Program-made: the position numbers and the translations under genes
Origin: Myxococcales bacterium
GTDB lineage: Bacteria; Myxococcota_A; Polyangia; Nannocystales; Nannocystaceae
Direction of reading: 5' to 3'
NCBI GenBank assembly: GCA_020633295.1
Contig: JACKDW010000002.1
Location: forward strand, 186,001 to 250,000
Length of the DNA stretch: 64,000 bases
Shown: positions 19,481 through 28,006 of the stretch, in pieces
How the letters are laid out: each line of letters begins with the position of its first letter
Numbering within the stretch: the stretch's first letter is position 1
Notes under the pieces: model-generated
The model's input: only the letters and a program-made list of their open reading frames with translations
Database searches by the model: none
Told to the model about the DNA's origin: nothing

Positions 19481-20386
19481 GTGGCGCGTGAGCGAGAGCC
19501 CAGCGGCGCGGCCCCTTCGCGCGCGCCCGCGTTCGACGTCGGCCGGGCGCTGCTCGAGCGCCCGGACTGGTTTCCCCGCTTCGCGTTCACCGACGAGCGC
19601 GAGCCGCTGTCGGCGGCGCGCCTGCTGGCGCAGACGCTGGTTGTCGTCGCGGCGCGCGGCGGGGAGCAGCGCGCCTTCGTCGTCAAGCAGCTCGTCTATC
19701 ACCACGTCGCCGAGGGCGAGCTCGGCGGGGAGCCGGTCGCGCTCGCGTTCTCGGCGATCGACCACGGCGCGACGGGCTTCACCCCGGTGGTCGAGGGCCA
19801 GCGGCTGCACCTCAGCGCGGGCGGCTCGCACCGCGGCGCCGTCCTGCTGACAGACGACGAGACCGGCTCGCACTGGGATCTCCGCTCGGGTCGCGCCGTC
19901 CACGGTCCGCTCGCGGGCGCGTGCATGCCCCGCTTCTCCACGCGCCTGCTCACGGTCCGCGAGGCGCTCGCGCGCGACGAGGCGCTCGCGCTCTCGCGGG
20001 CGCCGCCAGGGCTCGCGGCCCGGCTGTTTAACCAGTTCGGGATGTTCGCGCTCCGCGGCCGCGGCTTCCAGCCGCCGCCGTGGCGACGCACGCTGCACGA
20101 GCTCGACGCGCGGCTCCCCTTCATGACCGAGGGGCTCGGCGTGATCCACGGCCGCTACGCCCGCTTCTACCCGCGCGCGCGGATCGATCGAGACGCGGCG
20201 CTCATCGACCGCTGGGGTCGCGCGCGCGCGCGGGTGCAGCTGCGCGAGGACGACGGCCTCCCCGAGGCCGCTTGGCAGGAGCGCGACCGACCGCCGCCGC
20301 TGCAGCTCTACACCCGCTGGTACGCGTTCGCGTTCTGCTTCCCGCACTGCCCGATCTACGGCGACCCGGCGAGCGGCTACCTGTAG
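19481..20386 (+). CDS. DUF3179-like protein, 301 aa
   Basis: The region from about residue 65 to 170 matches the DUF3179 pattern in order: a VVKQLVYHHVAEGELGGEPVA segment, a central FSAIDHGATGF where the family usually has a C-P-L-C motif, and then DETGSHWDLRSGRAVHGPLAG. The missing cysteine pair suggests a diverged member. A C-terminal half (180-301) with WRRTLHELDARLPF and RWYAFAFCFPHCPIYGDP is not recognised. The GTG start at 19481 gives no signal peptide, so it is probably cytoplasmic. The palindromic site C lies 59 bp upstream. The DUF3179 family has no firmly assigned function; this assignment is moderate. Confidence 0.5.
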   Translation: MAREREPSGAAPSRAPAFDVGRALLERPDWFPRFAFTDEREPLSAARLLAQTLVVVAARGGEQRAFVVKQLVYHHVAEGELGGEPVALAFSAIDHGATGFTPVVEGQRLHLSAGGSHRGAVLLTDDETGSHWDLRSGRAVHGPLAGACMPRFSTRLLTVREALARDEALALSRAPPGLAARLFNQFGMFALRGRGFQPPPWRRTLHELDARLPFMTEGLGVIHGRYARFYPRARIDRDAALIDRWGRARARVQLREDDGLPEAAWQERDRPPPLQLYTRWYAFAFCFPHCPIYGDPASGYL

Positions 20387-20440
20387 CCGACCGCCAGCGC
20401 GCGTTGCGGGCGCGTCGCCGACTCGCTACGCTGATCGAGC

Positions 20441-22099
20441 GTGAACGCGAAGCTCGCGACGATGACCGTGGTCGTCGGGCTGCTCGGCGCCTCCCCGTAC
20501 CAGCCGAGGTCTTGCTGCGACGGCGGCGAGGTCGAGGCGTGCACCGACAGCGCGGGCGAGCCGACGTGCGACGACCCGACCACGGCGCCCGAGCCCGAGC
20601 CCGCGCCCAGGGTCATCGCGATCGCGGCCGGCGACGAGCACAGCTGCGCGATCTCGGAGGAGGGCGAGCTGCGCTGCTGGGGCAACGGCCGCTACGGGCG
20701 CCTCGGCTACGGCGGCATGTTCGGGTCGATCTGCGAGTCGAGCGGCGACGAATTCACCTGCGTCTCGCGCCCGCAGTGCTGCGTCGGAGACGACGAGACC
20801 CCGACCTCCGAGGTGCCGATCGTCCTCCTCAGCGCGGTCGCGCGCGTCTCGGCGGGCGTCGAGCACACCTGCGCGATCCTCGACGAGGGAGAGCTGCGCT
20901 GCTGGGGCCGCAACGTGACCGGTCAGCTCGGCCTCGCCGAGGGGGCGTTCTTCTACGTCGGTGACGACGAGTCTCCCGTGGCGGTCCCGCCGATCGACGT
21001 GGGCGCCCCCGCGCTCGACGTCGCCGCTGGCGGCGCGCACACCTGCGCGGTGCTCGAGGGCGGCGCGCTGCGCTGCTGGGGGAGCAACGAGCGCGGCCTC
21101 CTGGGCCACGGCGACACGAGCTTCTCGGCCTGCGCGCAATTCGACGACTACAAGTGCTTCACGGATCCCGCCTGCTGCGTCGGCGACGACGAGCTGCCCA
21201 GCGCGCGGGAGCCGGTGGAGCTGGGCGGCGCGGCGATCTCGGTGGCCGCCTCGGCGGTGCACACCTGCGCGGTGCTCGAGGGCGGCGCGCTGCGCTGCTG
21301 GGGCGACGACAGCTTCGGTCAGCTCGGCTACGGGGGCGCGAGCGGGTCGCTGTGCCTCGACGCCGAGATGCGGTTCTCGTGCGACGCAGATCCCTCCTGC
21401 TGCGTCGGCGACGACGAGGTCCCGGCCGCGGTCGAGCCCGTGAGCGTCGGCGGCGCGGTCGTGCAGGTGTCGACGGGCAGCGCCTACTCCAGCGCCGGCG
21501 AGCTGATGACGGCGCACACCTGCGCGGTGCTCGAGGGCGGCGCGCTGCGCTGCTGGGGCGACAACGCCTACGGTCAGCTCGGATATGGCCACACGGACAG
21601 CATCGGTGACGACGAGCGCCCAGGCGACGTCGACGTCGTCGACGTCGGCGGCCCCGTCGTCCAGGTCGCGGCGGGCGCCTCGCACACCTGCGCGCTGCTC
21701 GAGGGCGGCGACGTGCGCTGCTGGGGCGACAACTCCAGCGGTCAGCTCGGCCTCGGGCACAAGTTCTCGGTCGGCGACGACGAGCCGCCGAGCGCCGCGC
21801 CGCCCGTGAACCTCGGCGGCGCGGCGACGCAGATCGCCGTGGGCGGCGGCCCGCCGTTCTGGTACGGCGGCGCCCCCCGGTTCGGTCACGCGTGCGCGCT
21901 GCTCGAGGACGGCGCGGTGCGCTGCTGGGGCGGCGGGACCGTGAACAACGGGCAGCTCGGCTACGGCGACACGGGCGGGATCAGCTGCCTGATCAACAGC
22001 CAGGTCCCGACCTCGTTCAGCTGCTCGACCGCGTCCCCGTGCTGCGTCGGCGACGAGCCGGACGACATGCCGCCCGAGCCCGTGGACGCGTTCGACTGA
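20441..22099 (+). CDS. Secreted seven-bladed RCC1-like propeller with four-cysteine inserts
   Basis: A 552-residue exported protein. GTG start, hydrophobic signal (MNAKLATMTVVVGLLGAS), a short Cys/Pro/Glu linker, then seven RCC1 blades each containing HTCAxLexGxxRCWGxNxxGQLG. Four of the seven inter-blade linkers carry an extra cysteine cassette (C-x(8-11)-C-x(5-6)-CC-VGDE/D) at 20732-20800, 21131-21195, 21353-21420 and 21986-22060; the other linkers are the simple IGDDExP type. It has no CGDG stalk, unlike its paralogue at 15989. It starts 54 bp after the DUF3179-like gene and may share its transcript. Probably extracellular, disulfide-stabilised; binding target unknown. Confidence 0.9.
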   Translation: MNAKLATMTVVVGLLGASPYQPRSCCDGGEVEACTDSAGEPTCDDPTTAPEPEPAPRVIAIAAGDEHSCAISEEGELRCWGNGRYGRLGYGGMFGSICESSGDEFTCVSRPQCCVGDDETPTSEVPIVLLSAVARVSAGVEHTCAILDEGELRCWGRNVTGQLGLAEGAFFYVGDDESPVAVPPIDVGAPALDVAAGGAHTCAVLEGGALRCWGSNERGLLGHGDTSFSACAQFDDYKCFTDPACCVGDDELPSAREPVELGGAAISVAASAVHTCAVLEGGALRCWGDDSFGQLGYGGASGSLCLDAEMRFSCDADPSCCVGDDEVPAAVEPVSVGGAVVQVSTGSAYSSAGELMTAHTCAVLEGGALRCWGDNAYGQLGYGHTDSIGDDERPGDVDVVDVGGPVVQVAAGASHTCALLEGGDVRCWGDNSSGQLGLGHKFSVGDDEPPSAAPPVNLGGAATQIAVGGGPPFWYGGAPRFGHACALLEDGAVRCWGGGTVNNGQLGYGDTGGISCLINSQVPTSFSCSTASPCCVGDEPDDMPPEPVDAFD

Positions 22100-22217
22100 G
22101 TTCCCCGCCGCGCAGGCGCGTCCCACGATTCAAGAAAGACCATCGGGCTCCGATCGAAATTCGCGGCGCAGTTTGTCCGAAAATTTTAGGGGACGAGCCG
22201 GATAATCAGGGTCTTTC

Positions 22218-22508
22218 GTGACAGCGGTGAGAGCCGCCCGTTCCTCCCAACGCCACCAAGGACAAGGCGATGCTCTCGGTGCCGCGTATCGCCGAGTCTC
22301 CCGCCACAAGGGGGCGGCTGTCGCCGTTTTCGCAACGGCACGGAAGCTCGCCCAACTCGTCTTCTGGATGCTCCGTCACGGGAACGAGTACACCGACATC
22401 GGTGCTGCCGCATTCGCGGCTCGTGATCGCGATCGTCGCCTCGCCGGGCTCAAGGCTTCCGCCGACGCCCTCGGGTACGAACTCGTCCCGGCCACCAGCG
22501 CTGGCTCC
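22218..22508 (+). pseudogene. IS110-family transposase C-terminal remnant
   Basis: Translation from the GTG at 22218 gives about 97 residues that match the end of IS110/IS1111 transposases: AAYRRVSRHKGAAVAVFATA, RKLAQLVFWMLRHGNEYTDIG and RRLAGLKASADALGYEL. The N-terminal DEDD catalytic part is absent and there is no complementary half nearby. The DNA here is noticeably less GC-rich than its neighbours. The remaining 22100-22217 and 22509-22548 hold only AT-richer sequence (such as CCGAAAATTTTAGGGG at about 22178-22193), possibly an element end. Non-functional relic. Confidence 0.75.
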
Positions 22509-22548
22509 GATCAAGTTTCAGGTCGGCAGGCCGCGTGGCGCCGCGTCG

Positions 22549-23406
22549 TCACGCGTCGTCGTAGACGCGCAGGATCTCCACGTCCTCGCGCAGCGCGGCC
22601 GAGGACTCGTAGGTCGTCTCGAGGTCGAGCCGGAGGTATCGCCGCGCCCGCCGCGGGGCGCCGAAGCAGACGACGCAGATCTGCCCGGGGTGATAGCTGA
22701 ACCATCCGTCCTCGTCGCGGTCGTGTCCGTGCACGAGGAAGCGCTGGCGCGGGAGGCCCCGCGAGATCCGCTCGAGCACGCGCGCGGTGACCTCGGCGCG
22801 CTGCCCGTAGGCGGTCAGCAGCCCCTCGAGGATCGCGCGGCCGCGCGCGTCGCCCTCGACCGGCGGCAGCGAGAGCTCGTCGAGCGCGGCGAGCTCGTCG
22901 AGCGACTCGTTGGGTGATCCATGGGACATAAAAGCGCCGCAGGGCGTGAGCACGGCGAGCAGCGCGTCGCGGAACAGCGCGCGCAGCTCCTCGACCTGCT
23001 CGGGCGCGAGGCAGATCTCGAGCGCCGCCGCCTCGTCCGAGTAGAACTTCCGCGTCCGCGGCCCGCCGATGTGGGCGTAGTCGTGGTTGCCGAGCACGAA
23101 GTGCACGCGCCCCGGGTGATCGCGCTGCAGCGCGCGGATCCCCGCCGCGATCGCGTAGGACTCGTCGGGGTAGCCGTACAGCTCCGGCTTGCGCAGGCGC
23201 GCCGAGTCGGAGGGCGCGTGCACGATGTCGCCGAGGATCACCCAGTGGGTCTCGGGATCGCGGGCGCGCGCGGCCTCGAAGCGCGCTCGCATCTGACGAA
23301 AGTCCTCGCCGTTGCCGTGCAGATCCGTGTTGACGAGGACGGCGCCGCGCGCCGGGAGACAGATCCAGCGCCGGCCGCGATACGAGGCGTTCACGGCCGC
23401 GATCAT
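22549..23406 (-). CDS. Calcineurin-like metallophosphoesterase
   Basis: A 285-residue cytoplasmic-looking enzyme with the full binuclear metal set: TDLHG (D28, H30), GDIVH (D60), GNHD (N107, H108), SHGSPNES (H162) and HGHD near 225. These identify the phosphoesterase fold shared by serine/threonine phosphatases, nucleotidases and nucleases. Two extra helical stretches (about 110-160) are typical of uncharacterised bacterial members. Start ATG 23406 gives no signal peptide. The end is 40 bp from the IS110 remnant on the other strand. Substrate is not predictable; protein phosphatase or cyclic-nucleotide phosphodiesterase are both possible. Confidence 0.85.
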   Translation of the reverse strand: MIAAVNASYRGRRWICLPARGAVLVNTDLHGNGEDFRQMRARFEAARARDPETHWVILGDIVHAPSDSARLRKPELYGYPDESYAIAAGIRALQRDHPGRVHFVLGNHDYAHIGGPRTRKFYSDEAAALEICLAPEQVEELRALFRDALLAVLTPCGAFMSHGSPNESLDELAALDELSLPPVEGDARGRAILEGLLTAYGQRAEVTARVLERISRGLPRQRFLVHGHDRDEDGWFSYHPGQICVVCFGAPRRARRYLRLDLETTYESSAALREDVEILRVYDDA

Positions 23407-23504
23407 ACTCGAGCTCGACCGGGGCGACGCGGGCGCGCGCAGGTCGAGGCCCGCGAGCCCGTCGCGACGACGCGCGCGGGCGACCGCGCGACGCGGCCTC
23501 GCGG

Positions 23505-24128
23505 TCAGAATTGACAGACGTCAGGGAGCGGCGGCGAGCTCTCGAGCGAGAGCGCGAAGCCCTCCTGCAGCTCGGGCGCGGGCGCGAACTCGCCGCTCGG
23601 CGCCCCGCGCAGCACCTGCCCGCCGTACCCGCCCGGCGCCAGGTGAGCGCGCACGACCACCACGTCGCCGGCGTCGATCGGAACGGGGCCGCCGGTCCGC
23701 GTGAACGGCTGCTCGTCGACGTGGCTGTGGGCGAGGATCCGCCGGTACAGCAGCAGGCCGTCGGGCGTGACCACCTCCCACCAGTCGGCGTAGCGCTCGC
23801 AGCCGGTGTCGGGGCTCTTGACCGTGACGGCGAAGGTGTAGTCGCCCGGCTCCCCGGTCACCGTCACGCCCAGCACGTCGGCGACCATGCTGTCCCCTGA
23901 GGCAGTCGTAGCGGAGCTCGCCGTCGCGCCGCTCTCGTCGCCCGTCGCGGTCGCCCCGTCCGTCGAGTCGCTCGCGGATGACGGGCCGTTCGGGCCGTTC
24001 GGGCCGTTCGTGCCGCCGTCCTGCGGGCCGCACGCGCACCCGCCGAGACCCAGCGCGAGCGCGAGCGCGAGGAGGCGAACGCTCACGGGGCGCGCGGCGA
24101 GAGGGCGGCGAATTCGGGGAGACGACAT
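23505..24128 (-). CDS. Conserved hypothetical lipoprotein, 207 aa
   Basis: Lipoprotein signal with lipobox GGCACG, then an Asn/Gly/Pro and Ser/Thr/Ala linker to about residue 80. The mature domain (TGEPGDYTFAVTVKSPDTGC to the end) resembles a widely conserved hypothetical protein family of bacteria and cyanobacteria whose members keep CxxYADWWEV, LYRRILAHSHVDEQPFTR and VRAHLAPGGYGG. I recall the pattern but not a function. The start at 24128 (MSSPRIRRP) is chosen because it begins the signal peptide; an in-frame upstream Met at 24197 adds a non-signal extension. It probably acts in the periplasm or on the surface. Confidence 0.7.
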   Translation of the reverse strand: MSSPRIRRPLAARPVSVRLLALALALGLGGCACGPQDGGTNGPNGPNGPSSASDSTDGATATGDESGATASSATTASGDSMVADVLGVTVTGEPGDYTFAVTVKSPDTGCERYADWWEVVTPDGLLLYRRILAHSHVDEQPFTRTGGPVPIDAGDVVVVRAHLAPGGYGGQVLRGAPSGEFAPAPELQEGFALSLESSPPLPDVCQF

Positions 24129-24231
24129 CACGGAGCGCACGACCACGAGCTCAGCAGGGCGCGGGCGCGCGCGCAAGCCCTCGCGAGGGGTCCGCACCGC
24201 GTGATCCTGAACGGCCGGCGCGCCGGCGCGA

Positions 24232-24260
24232 TTGACACCGCCGGACGGCGGAGGCGATCC
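24232..24260 (+). promoter_or_regulatory. Candidate promoter with palindromic spacer upstream of third RCC1 gene
   Basis: TTGACA at 24232-24237 is a perfect -35. The spacer contains the palindrome CCGCCGGACGGCGG (24238-24251, six-base arms), and GATCCT at 24256-24261 is a weak -10 spaced 18 bp. The start codon follows at 24272. A protein bound to the palindrome would block polymerase. Candidate only. Confidence 0.4.
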
Positions 24261-24271
24261 TGCTCACGGTG

Positions 24272-25957
24272 ATGCGACGTCTGGTGATAGGGACAGGTGG
24301 CGGCGTCGCGCTGGCGCTCGCGCTCGCGGGCTGCTTCGTCGACAACGGCGCGGACTCGATCACCGGCACCACCGGCGGCAGCTCGAGCTCGACGGGCGCG
24401 GGGACGACCACCAGCGCGCCCGCGTCCACCGGCACGTCGACCACCGCCGGCACGACCGACGCGGCCTCCGACGGGGGCACGACCGGCGCGCTCTCGACGT
24501 CATCCTCGGGCGGCACCGACGTCGCCACGACCGCGGCCGCGACGACGGGCCCGGGGCTCTCGTGCGGAGACGGCGTGGTCTCGCCCGAACTCGGCGAGGA
24601 GTGTGACGAGGGCGCGCAAAACGGCGAGGTCTGCTGCAGCGACACGTGCGCGGTGGCGACCGCGAACGTGCGCGCGATGGCGGCGGGGCGGCGGCACGCC
24701 TGCATCGCGACCTGCGGCGGCGAGATCCGCTGCTGGGGCGAGGGCGCCAACGGCGGGCTCGGCACCGGCGACACGCAGAACTGGGGCGACAACGACGGCG
24801 AGACGATCGTCTCCGCGGCGCCGGTCAACTTCCTGGGCGGCGACGCCACGCGCCCGGTCGAGCTCGCGGCCGGCGACGCGTTCACCTGCGCGCGCTTCGA
24901 CGACGGCGCCGTGCGCTGCTGGGGTCGCAACAACTACGGCCAGCTCGGCTACGGCGTCAATCAGACCGAGCTGCTCATGGCGCCCGGCGACGTCTCGCTC
25001 GGCGGCGCGGCCGAGCGCATCAGCGCCAACAACGACTTCGTCTGCGCGCTGCTCGAGGGCGGCGACGTCCGCTGCTGGGGGCGCGCCACCGACGGCGCGC
25101 TCGGGCTCGGAGATGAGCAGCACATCGGCAACGACGAGCTGCCCAGCGATGTCGGGCCCGTCCCGCTCGGGCAGCCGGCGATCGACGTCGCCACCGGTTG
25201 GCGCCACACCTGCGTCGCGCTCGAGGACGGCGGCGCGCGCTGCTGGGGGCTCGGCAACGACGGCGAGCTCGGGCTCGGCGTCGGCAACGTGAAGATCGGC
25301 GACAACGAGCCGATCACGACGGTGGAGCCGCTCACGTTCGAGGCGGCGGTGGTGCGCGTGTTCGCGGGCACCCGCACGAGCTGCGCCGCGCTCGCGAGCG
25401 GCGCGCTCCACTGCTGGGGGCGCAATCAGTACGGCGAGCTCGGGCTCGGCGGCGCGGCGACCATCGGCGACGATGAGCCCGCGGCCTCCACGGACACGCT
25501 CGTCGAGCTCGGCGGCGCGCCCGTGACCGTCGCGCTCGGCGACACGCTGAGCTGCGCGATCGTCGAGGGCGGCCAGCGGCTGCACTGCTGGGGCGGCGAG
25601 CCCTCCGGCGCGCTCGGGCACGGGCTCACCGACGGCCAGTGCTTCAACCTCAACGCGTTCACCTGCAACAACTCCAAGTGCTGCATCGCCGACGAGCCCG
25701 AGGAGACGCCCGCGGCCGCGCCGTTCAACATCGTCACGGCCATGCGCGACGTGATCGTCAGCGACGAGCACGCGTGCGCGCTCTCGATCAATCAAGAGCT
25801 GCACTGCTGGGGGAACCGCGGCTCCGGGCGCCTCGCCAGCGGCCCGACCCCGGGGATCTGCGTGAACGGCGACGGCCCCCAGTGCCGTCGCCACCCCGAC
25901 TGCTGCCTCGGCGACGATGAGCTCGCGGACGCGGCCGCGTCGCTCACGGCGTACTGA
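24272..25957 (+). CDS. RCC1-like seven-bladed propeller lipoprotein, third paralogue
   Basis: A 561-residue exported protein: lipobox LALAGCF (Cys20), a Ser/Thr/Gly/Ala linker of about 70 residues, one CGDG-like module (CGDGVVSPELGEECDEG then CCSDTC), then seven RCC1 blades with the HxCAxxxxGxxxCWGxxxxGxLG signature. The last two blades carry the C-C-CC insertion cassette (25640-25700, ending CCIADEPEETP; and 25859-25920, ending CCLGDDEL). Start ATG 24272 is preceded by an in-frame GTG at 24269. Blades 4 to 7 have diverged more than in the other two paralogues (HCWG for RCWG). Surface or secreted; ligand unknown. Confidence 0.9.
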   Translation: MRRLVIGTGGGVALALALAGCFVDNGADSITGTTGGSSSSTGAGTTTSAPASTGTSTTAGTTDAASDGGTTGALSTSSSGGTDVATTAAATTGPGLSCGDGVVSPELGEECDEGAQNGEVCCSDTCAVATANVRAMAAGRRHACIATCGGEIRCWGEGANGGLGTGDTQNWGDNDGETIVSAAPVNFLGGDATRPVELAAGDAFTCARFDDGAVRCWGRNNYGQLGYGVNQTELLMAPGDVSLGGAAERISANNDFVCALLEGGDVRCWGRATDGALGLGDEQHIGNDELPSDVGPVPLGQPAIDVATGWRHTCVALEDGGARCWGLGNDGELGLGVGNVKIGDNEPITTVEPLTFEAAVVRVFAGTRTSCAALASGALHCWGRNQYGELGLGGAATIGDDEPAASTDTLVELGGAPVTVALGDTLSCAIVEGGQRLHCWGGEPSGALGHGLTDGQCFNLNAFTCNNSKCCIADEPEETPAAAPFNIVTAMRDVIVSDEHACALSINQELHCWGNRGSGRLASGPTPGICVNGDGPQCRRHPDCCLGDDELADAAASLTAY

Positions 25958-25997
25958 CGCGACGCCGGCGCGTCGCGCTCGCGATAGACTCGCGCCC

Positions 25998-27068
25998 ATG
26001 CGCACGATCGCCGGCCTCGCCGTCGCGCTCGCGCTCACGAGCGCCTGCGCGCCGGCGCTGTTCGTGGGGCGGAGCGAGCGCGTGACCGTGCGCCCCTGCG
26101 AGTCGCGATCGGAGCGCGCCCCGCTGTCCTCGATCGACGCGGTCGCGGCCGGCGATCTCGACGGCGACGGGCGTCACGAGCTCGTGCTCCTCAGCCGGCG
26201 CGACGACGGCCGCGTCGCCGACGCGCGCGTGCTGTGGTGGCGCGACGCCGAGGCCTGCCTCGGCCCGCCCTCGCCGACCTGGGCCGACCCGCCGCCGCGC
26301 TTCGAGGCGACGCGCTACGACCCCCCGGACGCGAGGACGCCGTACGTGGACGTGGCGGACGTCGACGTCGACGGCCTGCCCGACCTCATCGTCAGCGTCG
26401 CGGGCAGCCACGAGCTCGCGGTCGTCTACGGCACCGGCGCGCGCGAGGCTCCCTTCACGACGCCGCGGGTGCTGCGTCCGGCGCGACCGATTGAGTCGAT
26501 CCCCGCGCCGACGGCGAGTAGCGACGCGCCGGAGTGTCGCGCCGGACGCGTCTGGTACGCGCTGATGCCCGGGGCTCACCCGCAGCGTCCCGACCTCCGC
26601 GTGTCAGGGGGCTGGCACGACCCGTGCGCCGCGCACACGCTCGTGTACGCGGCCGCGGGCCCCCGCGACTTCGCCCCGGGTCGCTACTTCGACGGGCCCG
26701 GCGACATGTACATGAGTCACGCGCGCCGCCGCGGCGCGATCTTCAGCGACTGGTTCGTCTTCGACGCCGTCGACGTATCCGGGACCAGGGTCAAGCTGCG
26801 CGAGGCGATCATCATCAACCACGACCAGGTCTCCTCGCGCCCGGTTCGCCTCTGGCAGCCCTTCCCCGCCACCTACGCGACGCTCATCTCGCTCGGCGAG
26901 CGCTGGCCCTCGCGCAACCTCTCGACGCCGCCGGAGCGCCTGCGACCCGTCGACCGCGTGGTGATCGCGGACGCGCGGCGCGTCGCGATCCTGCGCCACC
27001 GCGACCCGACGATGCGCTGGTGGTGGACCGTGTTCGAACTGCCCGGCCCCGAGGCGAGCGCGCCGTAG
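25998..27068 (+). CDS. FG-GAP/VCBS-repeat lipoprotein
   Basis: A 356-residue exported protein starting MRTIAGLAVALALTSACAP (lipobox TSAC). It has at least two calcium-binding FG-GAP-type strands: VAAGDLDGDGRHELVLLSR at about residues 51-69 and VADVDVDGLPDLIVS at about 117-131. The rest is beta-rich with aromatic clusters (WWRDAEACLGP, WTVFELP) and resembles an incomplete propeller. Start ATG 25998 follows the RCC1 gene by 40 bp on the same strand, so they may share a transcript. It ends 14 bp before the convergent membrane-protein gene. Function unknown; extracellular adhesion or carbohydrate binding is the usual role. Confidence 0.7.
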   Translation: MRTIAGLAVALALTSACAPALFVGRSERVTVRPCESRSERAPLSSIDAVAAGDLDGDGRHELVLLSRRDDGRVADARVLWWRDAEACLGPPSPTWADPPPRFEATRYDPPDARTPYVDVADVDVDGLPDLIVSVAGSHELAVVYGTGAREAPFTTPRVLRPARPIESIPAPTASSDAPECRAGRVWYALMPGAHPQRPDLRVSGGWHDPCAAHTLVYAAAGPRDFAPGRYFDGPGDMYMSHARRRGAIFSDWFVFDAVDVSGTRVKLREAIIINHDQVSSRPVRLWQPFPATYATLISLGERWPSRNLSTPPERLRPVDRVVIADARRVAILRHRDPTMRWWWTVFELPGPEASAP

Positions 27069-27082
27069 ACCGACGACCGTCG

Positions 27083-28006
27083 CTACACGCCGCGCGCCCG
27101 CGCGCCGAGACGCCCGAGCACCACCGCCGCCATCGTCAGCCACAGCGGCGCCGCGGCGTAGAGCTGCGCGACCTCGCCCCCGCGCCCGTGCCAGGCGGTG
27201 ACCGCGATCGCGAGCAGCAGCGTCGTCAGCATCCCCGCCTGCACGCGCGCGCGCGAGAGCGACCAGTCGACGATGTCGCACTTGCTCGCGGGCGCCGGCT
27301 GCCACGCCGTCACCGCGCCGAACAGCGCGGCGATGAGCGCCGCGGCGATGAGCAGCGGGGTCATCTCCCCCGAGCACGCGTCGAGCTGCTCGGGGTGCGG
27401 CCCGAGCTCGATCGAGAGCACGATCATCCCGGCCGCGATCGCCATGGCCGAGAACACGCGCGCCCTGGGGTTGCGATCGAGCAGGACGGAGTCCCACCAG
27501 AACGCGAGCGCGGCGACCAGCGCGACCGGCCAGCACATGCGCGGCACCACCAGCAGCAGCACGAGCGCCTGGACGAACACGAGATCGCCGAGCTTGGCGG
27601 GCGGGCCCACGGAGCGGTTCACGACGCGCGTCAGCAGCAGCGCGACCGCGACCGCGTGCAGGTCGAGCAGCTGACCGCGCGCGACCAGCGGGATGATCAG
27701 CGCGACGGCGAGGAGCGCCGTCGGCTTGTGATCGGGGGACAGCTCGCGACCGAGCGCCCAGGTCAGCAGCGCCGTGAGCCCGCCGAGCAGGAACGCGACG
27801 AGGATCAGCTGCGCGGGCGCGCCCTCGTGGTAGCGCGCGAGCGCGCCGAGCAGGCCGACGAGCGGCGTGAGCACGAGGAGCGCGAGGTTCGTCGGGTCGC
27901 GCGAGTCGATCGTGCGCCCGAGGTGGGTGAGCTTGTGCAGCGGGTGATGGGGCATCGGCAGCGCTCCGCGGCCATCATACCGGCTCGCGCCGCGCTTCGC
28001 CGTCAC
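27083..28006 (-). CDS. Hypothetical polytopic membrane protein, 307 aa
   Basis: About eight hydrophobic segments spread over residues 38-300, for example LALLVLTPLVGLLGALA, ALLAVALIIPLV, LVFVQALVLLLVV and PLWLTMAAVVLGRL. No family recognised and no catalytic motif seen. The GTG at 28006 overlaps the TGA of the upstream creatininase-like gene (GTGA), a sign of translational coupling. A later ATG at 27955 (MPHHPLHKLTHLG) also gives a sensible N-terminus. The pair therefore forms an operon on the minus strand, and the protein may serve the lipoprotein enzyme upstream, though that is inference. Confidence 0.65.
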   Translation of the reverse strand: MTAKRGASRYDGRGALPMPHHPLHKLTHLGRTIDSRDPTNLALLVLTPLVGLLGALARYHEGAPAQLILVAFLLGGLTALLTWALGRELSPDHKPTALLAVALIIPLVARGQLLDLHAVAVALLLTRVVNRSVGPPAKLGDLVFVQALVLLLVVPRMCWPVALVAALAFWWDSVLLDRNPRARVFSAMAIAAGMIVLSIELGPHPEQLDACSGEMTPLLIAAALIAALFGAVTAWQPAPASKCDIVDWSLSRARVQAGMLTTLLLAIAVTAWHGRGGEVAQLYAAAPLWLTMAAVVLGRLGARARGV

